DNA of 21,750 bases from Bryobacterales bacterium (lineage in GTDB: Bacteria; Acidobacteriota; Terriglobia; Bryobacterales; Bryobacteraceae), in assembly GCA_025456495.1 (NCBI GenBank), contig JALOKO010000041.1, positions 1-21,750 on the forward strand. Reading direction: 5' to 3'. A program made the translations under genes and the position numbers. Positions 14,152 to 21,750 of this stretch are shown here, one piece after another. The notes under the pieces were generated by a model, which worked only from the letters and a program-made list of their open reading frames with translations, made no database searches and was not told the origin of the DNA. Each line of letters begins with the position of its first letter. Position 1 is the first letter of the stretch.

Positions 14152-17100
14152 TACTGGCTGGGCCGGTTGTGATAGTCCGGATAGGCGGGCTTGCTGTGCT
14201 TCGGCAGCGGCTTCGTCCGCAGCTCTTCCAGAATCACCTCAATGGCTTTTTCTAACTGCGCGTCTTTGCCTTGGCGCCAGGCAGCAGGGTCCAGGTCTAC
14301 CTCGACATCGGGCGCGACGCCGTAGTTTTCCACGTCCCACTTACCCTCCGGGTTCCAGAACCCGAAGTGAGGGGCGGTGACGCTGCCGCCGTCGATGAGG
14401 TCAGGATAGCCGCCGATACCCACCAGTCCGCCCCAGGTGCGTTTGCCAATCAGCTTGCCCAGGCCTGCTTTGCGAAAGTACCAGGGCATGGCGTCTCCGC
14501 CGGAGCCCGCGTACTCATTGACGATCATCGTCTTGGGACCAAAGATGGCGGTGGCGGGCGTGGTGTAATCCTGCCCGTCGCGGGAGCTCCAGTAGTTCAT
14601 CAAGGGGCGGTTCAGGTAGTCGATGATGTAGTCAGCGGCTTTGCCTCCGCGATTGAAGCGCTCGTCCACGATGGCCGCTTCCTTGTCGATTTGCGAAAAG
14701 AAATAGCGGTTGAAGTAGTCATAGCCTCCGCCCGCGGTGTCGGGCAAGTGGATGTAGGCTGCCCTGCCGCCGGTGCGCTGGGCTACATAGCGGCGGTTAT
14801 CCTCCACCCAGGCCTTGGTGCGCAGCATTCCCTCACTACCCACCGGAACAACGGTCACTTCGCGGCGGTTGGCGCCATCGGGGCTGGAGGCAACCGTGAG
14901 CACCGTTTGCCGGTTGGCCTTCCCCAGGAAGAGGCGGAAGACCTCGTCGCTGGCGCGCAGTTCCTCGCCGTCGACAGCCAGCAAATACTCGCCTGCCTTG
15001 ACGGTTACGCCGGGCTGGGTGAGCGGGGCCTTGAGGTCAGGGTTCCAGTTTTCGCCATCATAGACGCGCTGGAATCGATAGCGGCCGCCATCCAGCGTGA
15101 AGTCCGCACCCAGCAGTCCCACGGGCACGCGATCCACGGTGGGGATGTCGCCCCCACGCACGTACAGGTGGCCGACGCTGAGCTCGCCCAGCATTTCGCT
15201 GAACAGGTAGTTCAGGTCAGCCCGGCTGGCGATGGTTTCCACATAGCGCAGATACTTCTTCCTGGCCGCATCCAGGTTCAGCCCATGGAAGTTGGGCGCG
15301 TAAAAGAAGTCGCGTTCGATGCGCCAGACCTCGTTGTACATCTGCCGCCATTCCTGGCGGGGGTCCACCCACACTTGCGCCTGGGCCAAGCTGAGGTTCC
15401 CATCGCCTGCTTTCGGGGCGGCGGCGGTTCCCACGATCCGCCACGTGGAGCCCTGGCGCAGCAGCATTTTCTTTCCGTCGGCGGAGACCTCCATCGCCGT
15501 GCGGATGTCGGTGAGAAAGGTTTCCAGCTTACGCTTCTTGAGGTCGAAACGGTGCACGATGTAATCGTTTCCGTTGCTGTCAGTAGCAGGCAGGATGGGG
15601 GCCTGGCGCAGGAAGAGAATGCCCTCCGGCCCGACGGCCAGACCGCGGAAATTGCGCTCCGGGATGGGCAGGGCAAGAATGCGCTGGGTGATGCCTTCGA
15701 AGTGGATGGTGGTGGTGACGGGCTCCTTCTTCGCCTTGGCGGAGGAGGTAGCGGCCTCGCCATCCTTCTGCTCTGCCGGCTTCGATTCGTCCTGAGAGGC
15801 ATCTTCATCGCCGGACTTCTTTTCCGTCACCGGCTTCTCCTCATCGCTTTCCGGGGCCAGGGGGGATTCGTCGCTGGCGCGTAGCACCACCACATAGGCA
15901 TGGCTGGAAACCGGCCGTGAGGAACTGGAGAGGTCCAGGCCGCCCGTGGATGGGCCGACATTGGTGCTGGCAACCAGGTAAAGGTACTTGCCGCCGCGAT
16001 CGAACACCGGGAAGCGGGCGTCGCTCATGCCATCGGTGATGGGATGCTTGGCCCCGCTTTCCACATGGAAGGCCCACACCTGACAAAGGCGGTTGGGCAA
16101 TTGCTTGGAATAGGCCAGATAGCGGCTGTCGGGCGACCAGGCAGGGTCAAAGAAGCGGAAGCTCTCCTGGTAGGTAGCCGTATCCACTTTGGTGGAGGCG
16201 CCACTTTGCACGTCCAGCACCCAGAGATTCAATCGTTTGTCGTAGTAGGCAAGGCGCTTGCTGTCGGGGCTCCAGAGAAGTCCGTAGTAAAACGATGGCG
16301 CATCGCCCAGGGGGATCGCGCGCGGTTTCTCTTTGCCGAACTGGTCACTGAGGTGCAGTTCATATTCGCCGGACGCATCGCTGAAGTAGGCGATGGTCTT
16401 GCCATCCGGAGACCAGGCGGCATCGCGCTCGGCCACGCCCGGAGTGCGGGTGAGGTTGCGCGGGTCGCCCTTTTCCAGGGGGACGGTGAGGATGTCGCCG
16501 CGCGCGCTCAACACGACGCGGGCGCCGCTGGGAGAGAGGCTGGCCGACTGAACGAACTTTTCGGCCTTGACGAAGCGGGAGCGTACCTCGGGCAGGTCAG
16601 CCCGGACGCGGATGTCTACTTTGCTGGCGCGCTTGCTGGACGGATCGAAGATGAAGACCTCGCCGAACTGTTCGTAAATGATGCCTCCGGGGCCGGCGCT
16701 GGCTTCCTTGATGTCAAGGCCACGATTGTCGAGGACGCGCGAGACTTTGCCTCCGCGGGTGTCGTAGGCGAACAGCGTGACGGGGCCTTCCCGGTCAGAG
16801 AGAAAGTAGACGGCGTCGCCTAGCCACATGGGCGCGAAGTCATTGGAATCCGTGCGCGGCAACTTCACCACCTTGGAGTCCGCCAGGGTGGCGATCCAGA
16901 TGGGCGTGGCGCGGCCGCCGCGATAGCGCTTCCAGGCTTGAAAGGCGCGGGCGATGGGCACGTAGGCGATGCGGGCGCCATCGGGGGAATACGAGCCCTC
17001 TTCGGCCATGGGCAGCGGTGCGGGTTGCGGGAAGCCACCCGTGGCGGGCACGGTGAAGAGCCGGTTGTAGCGGTTGTAACTGTCGCGGCCAGAGCGGAAG

Positions 17101-17492
17101 AGGATCTCGCCGGAGGGGGTCCAGCCCACAACGGTGTCGGTGTCCGGATGATGCGTGATCCGCTGCGGAGTGCCTCCGGCGGCGGGTACGACGTAGACAT
17201 CGAGGTTACCCTCGTAGTCACCGGTGAAGGCGATCTGGCTGCCATCGGGAGAGAAGAAGGGGCCCGATTCCCGGCCGGGTCCGACGGTGAGGGGGCGCGC
17301 GTCGCCTCCGCTACGGTCCACGATCCAGAGATCATTGGCGTACTCGAAGACGATCTTCTCCCGGGACATCGTGGGGGCGCGCAGCAACTGGGCATGCGCC
17401 GACAACGCCATCAGCAACATGGCCAAGAGGACGAAGAGCCGGGGAGAGCGGGCGTGTGAAGCACAGGAGGTGCAGATGGAACCGGTGGGCAT
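14151..17492 (-). CDS. Secreted tricorn-like protease with PD40 propeller, PDZ and S41 domains
   Basis: This is a 1113-residue protein, the size of archaeal tricorn protease plus a signal peptide (FVLLAMLLMALSAHA, cleavage near residue 35). Residues about 40-545 contain WD40-like PD40 repeats (FFSPDGSQIAF, AAWSPDGKTIAYFSD, LLWSPDSKRLAYYD, PAWSPDSRYLAYSK). Residues about 545-592 are an acidic/lysine-rich linker, followed by more propeller. The catalytic part has ELSVGHLYV (His775), a PDZ region (VTVKAGEYLLAVDGEEL), DERFNRGG, NEYAGSGGD with nucleophile Ser997, and VENYGVAPDVEV with Glu1055. The Ser-Glu spacing of 58 equals that of tricorn (965/1023). The residue before the histidine is Gly where tricorn has Ser745. 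It should degrade peptides outside the cytoplasm. No ribosome binding site is visible. Confidence 0.92.
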   Translation of the reverse strand: MPTGSICTSCASHARSPRLFVLLAMLLMALSAHAQLLRAPTMSREKIVFEYANDLWIVDRSGGDARPLTVGPGRESGPFFSPDGSQIAFTGDYEGNLDVYVVPAAGGTPQRITHHPDTDTVVGWTPSGEILFRSGRDSYNRYNRLFTVPATGGFPQPAPLPMAEEGSYSPDGARIAYVPIARAFQAWKRYRGGRATPIWIATLADSKVVKLPRTDSNDFAPMWLGDAVYFLSDREGPVTLFAYDTRGGKVSRVLDNRGLDIKEASAGPGGIIYEQFGEVFIFDPSSKRASKVDIRVRADLPEVRSRFVKAEKFVQSASLSPSGARVVLSARGDILTVPLEKGDPRNLTRTPGVAERDAAWSPDGKTIAYFSDASGEYELHLSDQFGKEKPRAIPLGDAPSFYYGLLWSPDSKRLAYYDKRLNLWVLDVQSGASTKVDTATYQESFRFFDPAWSPDSRYLAYSKQLPNRLCQVWAFHVESGAKHPITDGMSDARFPVFDRGGKYLYLVASTNVGPSTGGLDLSSSSRPVSSHAYVVVLRASDESPLAPESDEEKPVTEKKSGDEDASQDESKPAEQKDGEAATSSAKAKKEPVTTTIHFEGITQRILALPIPERNFRGLAVGPEGILFLRQAPILPATDSNGNDYIVHRFDLKKRKLETFLTDIRTAMEVSADGKKMLLRQGSTWRIVGTAAAPKAGDGNLSLAQAQVWVDPRQEWRQMYNEVWRIERDFFYAPNFHGLNLDAARKKYLRYVETIASRADLNYLFSEMLGELSVGHLYVRGGDIPTVDRVPVGLLGADFTLDGGRYRFQRVYDGENWNPDLKAPLTQPGVTVKAGEYLLAVDGEELRASDEVFRLFLGKANRQTVLTVASSPDGANRREVTVVPVGSEGMLRTKAWVEDNRRYVAQRTGGRAAYIHLPDTAGGGYDYFNRYFFSQIDKEAAIVDERFNRGGKAADYIIDYLNRPLMNYWSSRDGQDYTTPATAIFGPKTMIVNEYAGSGGDAMPWYFRKAGLGKLIGKRTWGGLVGIGGYPDLIDGGSVTAPHFGFWNPEGKWDVENYGVAPDVEVDLDPAAWRQGKDAQLEKAIEVILEELRTKPLPKHSKPAYPDYHNRPSQ

Positions 17493-17640
17493 GCTTGGAG
17501 TCTACCGCCGAATCCACCATGCGCGCAGCGACGGTAGGGGAGAGCACGGTGAGTAGCCGGATGAGCGGCATGGTCCGGATGCTGGAGAGTGTCGCGGGAT
17601 GACGAGCAAGTGCCCTGCGTGCTTGCGCGGACGCGTGGCA

Positions 17641-17654
17641 TAGCATGTGTGCTA
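17641..17654. promoter_or_regulatory. Short dyad next to the sulfatase start codon
   Basis: TAGCA TGTG TGCTA is a perfect 5-base inverted repeat ending ten bases before the sulfatase ATG, in the place where a Shine-Dalgarno sequence would be expected. No AGGAGG-like site exists there. It could be an operator or a small RNA hairpin. Confidence 0.25.
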
Positions 17655-17664
17655 GCGTCGTGTC

Positions 17665-19281
17665 ATGCCTTCTCATCCATCGCGCCGTCGCTTTTTGCAG
17701 CAGTCCCTCCACGTAGCGACGGCCCTGGGTGCGGTGGGCTGTGGGCAAAAGCAACCGGCCTCCGCGCGGAGACCGAACATCCTGTTTGTGATTGCCGACG
17801 ATTGGAGCTATCCGCACGCCGGCGCCTACGGGGATGCCGCCGTCAAGACGCCGCACTTTGACCGGGTGGCGCGCGAAGGGGTTCTGTTTACGCACGCATT
17901 CTGCGCCGCTCCGTCGTGTACGCCCTCACGGAGCACCGTGCTGTCCGGTCGTCATCTCTACAAGACGGGCGAGGCGGGCGTGTTGTACGGGGCCATTCCG
18001 AAGGATCTGCAGTTGTATCCGCATGCGCTGGAGGATGCGGGGTACTTCACGGGCTTTACGGGCAAGGGCTGGGGTCCGGGGAAGGCCGATGCGCTGGGCA
18101 TGGATCGCTCTCCGACGGGGAAGCCCTTCCAGGAGAAGGCGCACGTGGGTGAGATTCGCCCGGGCATCAATCCGCGGGACTACGCCGCCTGTTTTGGAGA
18201 CTTTCTGGAAGCACGTCCCAAAGGTGCGCCCTTCTGTTTCTGGATGGGTGCGTCAGAGCCACACCGGATCTACCAGGATGGCGCGGGCAGGAAAATGGGT
18301 AAGCTGCTAAGCGACGCCAAGGCGCCTGCATTCTGGCCCAATGTGGAAACCGTGCAGAGCGACATTCTGGACTACTACACGGAAGTGGAGTGGCTGGACG
18401 AGCAGTTGGGCAAAGCGCTGGCGCGGCTGGAGAAAGCCGGGGAGTTGGACGACACGATAGTGGTGGTGACCAGCGATAACGGGATGCCGTTTCCGCGCGC
18501 CAAGGCCAACCTCTATGACTGGGGAACGCGGATGCCGCTGGCGATCCGGTGGGGCAATGGAGCCGCGCCGGGGCGGGTGATTCATGACATGGTGAGCCAC
18601 ATCGATCTGGCGCCAACGTTCCTTGATGCCGCGGGATTGCCGCCGCTGGCAGGGGCCACCGGGCGCAGTCTGCTGCCGCTGTTGAAATCCGGCAGCCAAG
18701 GCATTGTGGACGAAACGCGCGATCATGTGGTGACCGCCGTTGAGCGCCACACCATCTGCCGCCCCGAAAACGCCACCTACCCCATGCGCGCCTTGCGCAC
18801 CCGCGATTACCTGTACATCCGCAACTTTGAACCGGACCGCTGGCCTACCGGCGGGCCGGACTTCGTCTCCATCACCCGGCAGACGCATGGAGATGTGGAT
18901 GGCAGCCCCACCAAGAGTTTTTTGCTGGATGCGGCCAGCCGGGCGGAGTACCCGGAATTGTACGCGCTGAACTTCGGCAAGCGACCGGCGGAAGAACTGT
19001 ACGACGTGCGCAACGACCCGGATAATGTGCGCAATCTGGCGGGCCTGGAAAGCATGCGGGCCGTGCTGTCCAGACATCGCGACCGACTGGAGACCATCCT
19101 GCGTGGGGAAGGGGACCCGCGGGTGGAGGGCCGGGACCCCTGGCAGGCCTACGAGTGGCATGGCGCAGCATTGCCCACCCAGACCGGCCCTGTGTCGGCT
19201 GGTCCTGCTCCCGCTGGCCCTGTGTCGGCTGGCCCTGCTCCCGCCGGCCCTGTGTCGGCAGCTCCTGCGCCAAAGCGGTGA
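17665..19281 (+). CDS. Sulfatase family hydrolase with Tat signal
   Basis: This is a 538-residue protein. The N-terminus SRRRFLQQSLHVATALGAVGC matches a twin-arginine signal; Cys26 could be a lipidation site. The alkaline phosphatase-superfamily fold begins at residue 38 with NILFVIADDW, whose two aspartates bind the calcium. The catalytic motif is PSCTPSRSTVLSG, with Cys85 in CxPSR, the form converted to formylglycine. TSDNG near residue 270 supplies further metal ligands and EELYDVRNDPDNVRNLA near 455 is the family's C-terminal block. It should cleave sulfate esters, for example on polysaccharides, in the periplasm; the substrate is unknown. The last 35 residues are a GPVSA/GPAPA repeat absent from typical sulfatases. 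No maturase gene is in the window. Confidence 0.92.
   Translation: MPSHPSRRRFLQQSLHVATALGAVGCGQKQPASARRPNILFVIADDWSYPHAGAYGDAAVKTPHFDRVAREGVLFTHAFCAAPSCTPSRSTVLSGRHLYKTGEAGVLYGAIPKDLQLYPHALEDAGYFTGFTGKGWGPGKADALGMDRSPTGKPFQEKAHVGEIRPGINPRDYAACFGDFLEARPKGAPFCFWMGASEPHRIYQDGAGRKMGKLLSDAKAPAFWPNVETVQSDILDYYTEVEWLDEQLGKALARLEKAGELDDTIVVVTSDNGMPFPRAKANLYDWGTRMPLAIRWGNGAAPGRVIHDMVSHIDLAPTFLDAAGLPPLAGATGRSLLPLLKSGSQGIVDETRDHVVTAVERHTICRPENATYPMRALRTRDYLYIRNFEPDRWPTGGPDFVSITRQTHGDVDGSPTKSFLLDAASRAEYPELYALNFGKRPAEELYDVRNDPDNVRNLAGLESMRAVLSRHRDRLETILRGEGDPRVEGRDPWQAYEWHGAALPTQTGPVSAGPAPAGPVSAGPAPAGPVSAAPAPKR
19186..19275 (+). repeat. Tandem repeat, 30-base period of two 15-base subunits, in the sulfatase tail
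   Basis: GGCCCTGTGTCGGCT occurs at 19186-19200 and 19216-19230, and with one change at 19246-19260. It alternates with GGYCCTGCTCCCGCY at 19201-19215 and 19231-19245 and a diverged copy at 19261-19275. The product is (GPVSA-GPAPA) in three rounds. Confidence 0.85.
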
Positions 19282-19284
19282 TTG

Positions 19285-19312
19285 TCCGCAACCATTGCGC
19301 ATCGATTGCGGA
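19285..19312. terminator. Perfect 7-base inverted repeat after the sulfatase gene
   Basis: TCCGCAA (19285-19291) and TTGCGGA (19306-19312) are separated by 14 bases and start four bases after the sulfatase stop. There is no T-run, so it may be a weak or factor-assisted terminator, or an operator for the acyltransferase gene that starts at 19368. Confidence 0.35.
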
Positions 19313-19367
19313 ACTTGTCATCCATCCGTCAACCTCCTGTAACAGCCGCTGCCTATGCTGAGGGTTG

Positions 19368-21266
19368 ATGCAGACAACGACGGCCGCCACGCATGCTGCT
19401 ACTCCCGACAAGCTGGTGCTGATCCAGCCCTCTGAATTGCTGGTTGGACCCCTGCGGCAGCGTCTGTTTTTGGCGCCGCTCGCACAGTTGCTGTCCCAAC
19501 TGCTGGGCATCCAGGGCATCAATGAGCTCTACGCCGCGGAGGCGCATCAGCCGCCGGGCCTTCCGTTCTATCGCGGGTTGTTGCACCGGCTGAACGTAGA
19601 CGTGCGGGTGGATGCGCAATCCCTACGACGGATTCCGGTCTCTGGACCGCTGATTGCAGTGGCCAACCATCCGTTGGGCGTGCTGGAAGGCGTGGTGCTG
19701 CTATACCTGCTGGCGCAGGTGCGGGTTGACTCGCGGGCCATGGCCAATTACCTGATGTTGCGGGTGCCGCAGTTGCGCGAGACCATCATTCCAGTGGACC
19801 CTTTCGGTGGACCCGAGTCCACCAAAGCCAACCTGGCCAGCATGCGCGATGCGCTGCGGTGGCTGCGGGCGGGTGGCGCGCTGGGTGTGTTTCCGGCGGG
19901 CGAGGTGTCGCACTGGAACCCCAGAGAGCGACGGGTGGAGGATCCTCCCTGGAACCCGAATATCGCTGCCTTGGCGCGCCGCACCGGCGCCACAGTGCTT
20001 CCGATTTTCTTCCATGGATCTAACGGCCTGGCGTTCCATTTGGGCGGCATGCTGCATCCGCGGCTGCGCACGGCGCAGTTGGCGCGTGAGATGTTGGGAA
20101 AGCGCGACAACCGGCTTGAGGTGTGCATCGGTAGTCCCATTGCGGCTGAGAGTCTGAAGAACTGGGGCAGCGACTCCGAGTGCATTGAGATGCTGCGGCG
20201 CTGCACGTATCTGTTGGGTGAGGGTGTCCGGGGTTCGCAATCGGCAACCCGGACAGGATTATGGAGACCGTCCACGGCCGGCCCCTTGCTTTCCCGACCG
20301 CTGGCAAAGTCCGCGGCAATGGATCTGGTGTCGGGCGAGGTGTCTTCCCTGGACGCCAGCGCTTGCCTGGCCAACGTGGGCGCTCTATGGGTGTTTGAGG
20401 CAGGCGCTCGGGAGTGCCCGAACCTGGTGCGTGAAATTGGTAGGCTGCGCGAATTGAGCTTCCGCGCGGTGGGCGAGGGGAGCGGCAAGCCCAGGGACCT
20501 GGACCGCTTCGATCAATCCTATCGCCACCTCTTCGTGTGGAACCAGGAAAGCCGCGAAGTGGTGGGCGCTTACCGCGCGGCGCGGGTACACGAGGTGCTT
20601 GCCAGCCGGGGTCCGCAGGGCCTGTATCTGCCCACCCTGTTCAAGTTCCAACCAGGCTTCTTTGAGGCGCTTGGCCCGGCCCTGGAACTGGGTCGCTCAT
20701 TTATCCGCCCGGAGTATCAGCGAAGCCCCGCCGCGTTGTTGCTGCTGTGGAAGGGCATCGCCGCCTATGTGGCAAGACACCCGGAATGTACGCGGCTGCT
20801 TGGTCCGGTGAGCATCTCCAACGCCTACAGCCAGTGTTCTCGCCAGATCCTGGTGGACTACCTGCGCGAGCGTGCGGGCCACCCCACCTTAAGCGGTTTG
20901 GTGCAACCGCGCAAACCGTTTCGTGCGCTCCCCTTGCTGGGATGGCACGCGGACCTCACCCGCACCCTCGCGCAGGAACTGGATGACGTTTCGTCGCTGA
21001 TTGCGGGCATTGAGCGGGATGGCAAGGGAGTTCCGGTGCTGCTGCGCCAGTACTTGAAGCTGGGCGGACGGCTGCTGGGCTTCAACGTGGATCCTCACTT
21101 TTCCAACGTCCTGGACGGCCTGATCTTTGTTGACCTGCTGGAGACCAATGTCAAGGCCCTTGACCGCTATATGGGCAAAGAGGAAGCAGCGCGTTTTCTG
21201 GCCGGCCACGGGCGCAACGCGGGACAAGCCGGAATGCTGTCGCCGGTGCAGATGCCGCCCAGCTAG
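19368..21266 (+). CDS. PlsC-like/GNAT acyltransferase fusion, OlsF-like (ornithine lipid synthesis candidate)
   Basis: This is a 632-residue two-domain protein. The N-terminal half resembles glycerophospholipid acyltransferases (PlsC/OlsA): AVANHPLGVLEG near residue 100 is the catalytic His motif, with Glu where relatives usually have Asp. GPESTKANLASMRDALRWL and FPAGEVS (near residue 175) form the substrate-binding block. The C-terminal half from about residue 335 resembles OlsB/hemolysin-type GNAT N-acyltransferases: RELSFRAVGEG, LDRFDQSYRHLFVWN, VVGAYRAAR, LELGRSFIRPEYQ. In OlsF proteins this order joins N-acylation of ornithine (C-terminal domain) with O-acylation of the lyso-lipid (N-terminal domain). 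It probably acts at the inner membrane. ATG at 19368 follows GAGGG closely; the TTG just before it is an alternative. Confidence 0.85.
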   Translation: MQTTTAATHAATPDKLVLIQPSELLVGPLRQRLFLAPLAQLLSQLLGIQGINELYAAEAHQPPGLPFYRGLLHRLNVDVRVDAQSLRRIPVSGPLIAVANHPLGVLEGVVLLYLLAQVRVDSRAMANYLMLRVPQLRETIIPVDPFGGPESTKANLASMRDALRWLRAGGALGVFPAGEVSHWNPRERRVEDPPWNPNIAALARRTGATVLPIFFHGSNGLAFHLGGMLHPRLRTAQLAREMLGKRDNRLEVCIGSPIAAESLKNWGSDSECIEMLRRCTYLLGEGVRGSQSATRTGLWRPSTAGPLLSRPLAKSAAMDLVSGEVSSLDASACLANVGALWVFEAGARECPNLVREIGRLRELSFRAVGEGSGKPRDLDRFDQSYRHLFVWNQESREVVGAYRAARVHEVLASRGPQGLYLPTLFKFQPGFFEALGPALELGRSFIRPEYQRSPAALLLLWKGIAAYVARHPECTRLLGPVSISNAYSQCSRQILVDYLRERAGHPTLSGLVQPRKPFRALPLLGWHADLTRTLAQELDDVSSLIAGIERDGKGVPVLLRQYLKLGGRLLGFNVDPHFSNVLDGLIFVDLLETNVKALDRYMGKEEAARFLAGHGRNAGQAGMLSPVQMPPS

Positions 21267-21374
21267 CGGCGTGGTGAAAAGCCGGGAATCGGGTGGGGAT
21301 GCGGGACGGCTCAGCCGGCGGCATCTCGGCGCGAGCTACCGCATTGACGGGCCATTGGGCGCGCGAAGCCGCCG
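21267..21374. other. Intergenic region between convergent genes
   Basis: These 108 bases separate the acyltransferase stop from the tsaC stop. GC-rich arms AGCCGGCGGC and GCCGCCGCT can pair across about 40 bases with one bulge. A 35-codon arginine-rich frame starts at GTG GTG and ends in a TAA overlapping the tsaC end, but nothing supports it as a gene. Confidence 0.3.
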
Positions 21375-21750
21375 CTAAGGCTTGCCCGGGTGCAACACCT
21401 CAGCAATTTCCTTTTCCGTGATGGCGCCCGACTTGATAATCCGCCAATAGGGGTCGGTGATGTCGACGGTGGTGCTGCCTTCGCTGATGCAGCCGCCGCC
21501 ATCCAGCACCATGCGCAGGCGTCCGTCCATGGTGCCGAAGACCTCAATGCCCGCGCGGCAGGTGGGCTGGCCGGAAATGTTGGCGCTGGTGGCGATCAGC
21601 GGTTGGTCAAGGATTTCCACCAATCGTTTCGCCACGGGATGGCTGGTCTGGCGAAGAGCCAGACGGCCGGTTCCGCCGGTCACCTTCAGGGGTACCTTCT
21701 CGCTGGAGGGTACGATCATCGTCAGTGGGCCGGGCCAGAAGTGGCGGGCC
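21375..21750 (-). CDS. tsaC: L-threonylcarbamoyladenylate synthase, C-terminal part (partial)
   Basis: The frame is open to the window edge; 124 residues are visible, beginning ARHFWPGPLTMIVPSS. Family blocks present are FWPGPLT, GTGRLALRQTSHPVAKRLVE, PLIATSANISGQPTC and GGGCISEGSTTVDIT, ending WRIIKSGAITEKEI. The enzyme makes threonylcarbamoyl-AMP from threonine, bicarbonate and ATP, the first step of t6A modification at position 37 of ANN-decoding tRNAs. The protein ends shortly after the STTVD block, so it is the short TsaC/YwlC type without the extra Sua5 domain. Roughly the first 80 residues lie beyond the window. Confidence 0.93.
   Translation of the reverse strand, partial: ARHFWPGPLTMIVPSSEKVPLKVTGGTGRLALRQTSHPVAKRLVEILDQPLIATSANISGQPTCRAGIEVFGTMDGRLRMVLDGGGCISEGSTTVDITDPYWRIIKSGAITEKEIAEVLHPGKP

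Noticed and set aside
14271..15884. 537-codon open frame on the plus strand
   Set aside because: It lies entirely antisense to the tricorn-like gene, whose catalytic and propeller motifs are unmistakable; the product shows no family motifs.
18307..19302. 331-codon minus-strand frame
   Set aside because: Antisense to the sulfatase; low-complexity arginine/histidine-rich product.
21277..21378. 35-codon arginine-rich frame between the acyltransferase and tsaC
   Set aside because: No ribosome binding site or recognisable sequence, and it overlaps the tsaC end.

Overview
The window is about 21.7 kb of high-GC bacterial chromosome, gene-dense and without phage, IS or CRISPR features. The gene content is a two-domain 3-keto-disaccharide hydrolase (DUF1080) protein with a Tat signal, a Tat-type sulfatase, a very large secreted tricorn-like PD40/S41 protease, an RND efflux operon and several small secreted proteins of unknown function. 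Together with frequent GTG starts this suggests an acidobacterium of the Solibacter/Bryobacter type. That assignment is an inference from gene families; there is no rRNA or marker gene here to prove it.

Layout. Bases 1-162 hold the possible tail of an unrecognised gene. 150-923 (-) is a SIS-domain phosphosugar-binding protein, divergent from a DUF4174 secreted protein (1058-1519, +). An SDR oxidoreductase (1548-2312, -) is divergent from a secreted DUF4412-like protein (2481-3494, +). Next come the Tat-exported double DUF1080 protein (3647-4786) and a lipoprotein (4820-5446), probably one operon. On the minus strand, 7970 to 5450 carries a soluble methyl-accepting chemotaxis protein, a stand-alone Aer-like PAS protein and a small secreted protein. 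The first two resemble a split energy-taxis receptor of the CetA/CetB kind.

8232-14089 (+) is a tripartite efflux operon: TolC-like outer membrane protein, lipoprotein membrane-fusion protein, RND permease and a DUF2892 membrane protein. The last three are joined by 4-base ATGA overlaps. The permease gene carries an internal deletion plus frameshift near 13660 that removes roughly 45 residues around TM11, so the pump is probably dead, or the assembly is wrong there. 14151-17492 (-) is the tricorn-like protease. 17665-19281 (+) is a sulfatase with a formylglycine-type Cys and a repetitive C-terminal tail. 19368-21266 (+) is a PlsC plus GNAT fusion resembling the bifunctional ornithine-lipid synthase OlsF. 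21375-21750 (-) is the C-terminal part of threonylcarbamoyl-AMP synthase, cut by the window edge.

The points most worth a second look are the damaged RND permease, the soluble MCP/PAS pair, a recurring 15-base (pentapeptide) tandem-repeat habit in three unrelated genes, a 30-base-period GC-rich repeat between convergent genes, and a spaced 9-base inverted repeat upstream of a plausible promoter. I did not find a clearly new multi-gene system; the MCP/PAS pair is the best candidate for unusual biology.
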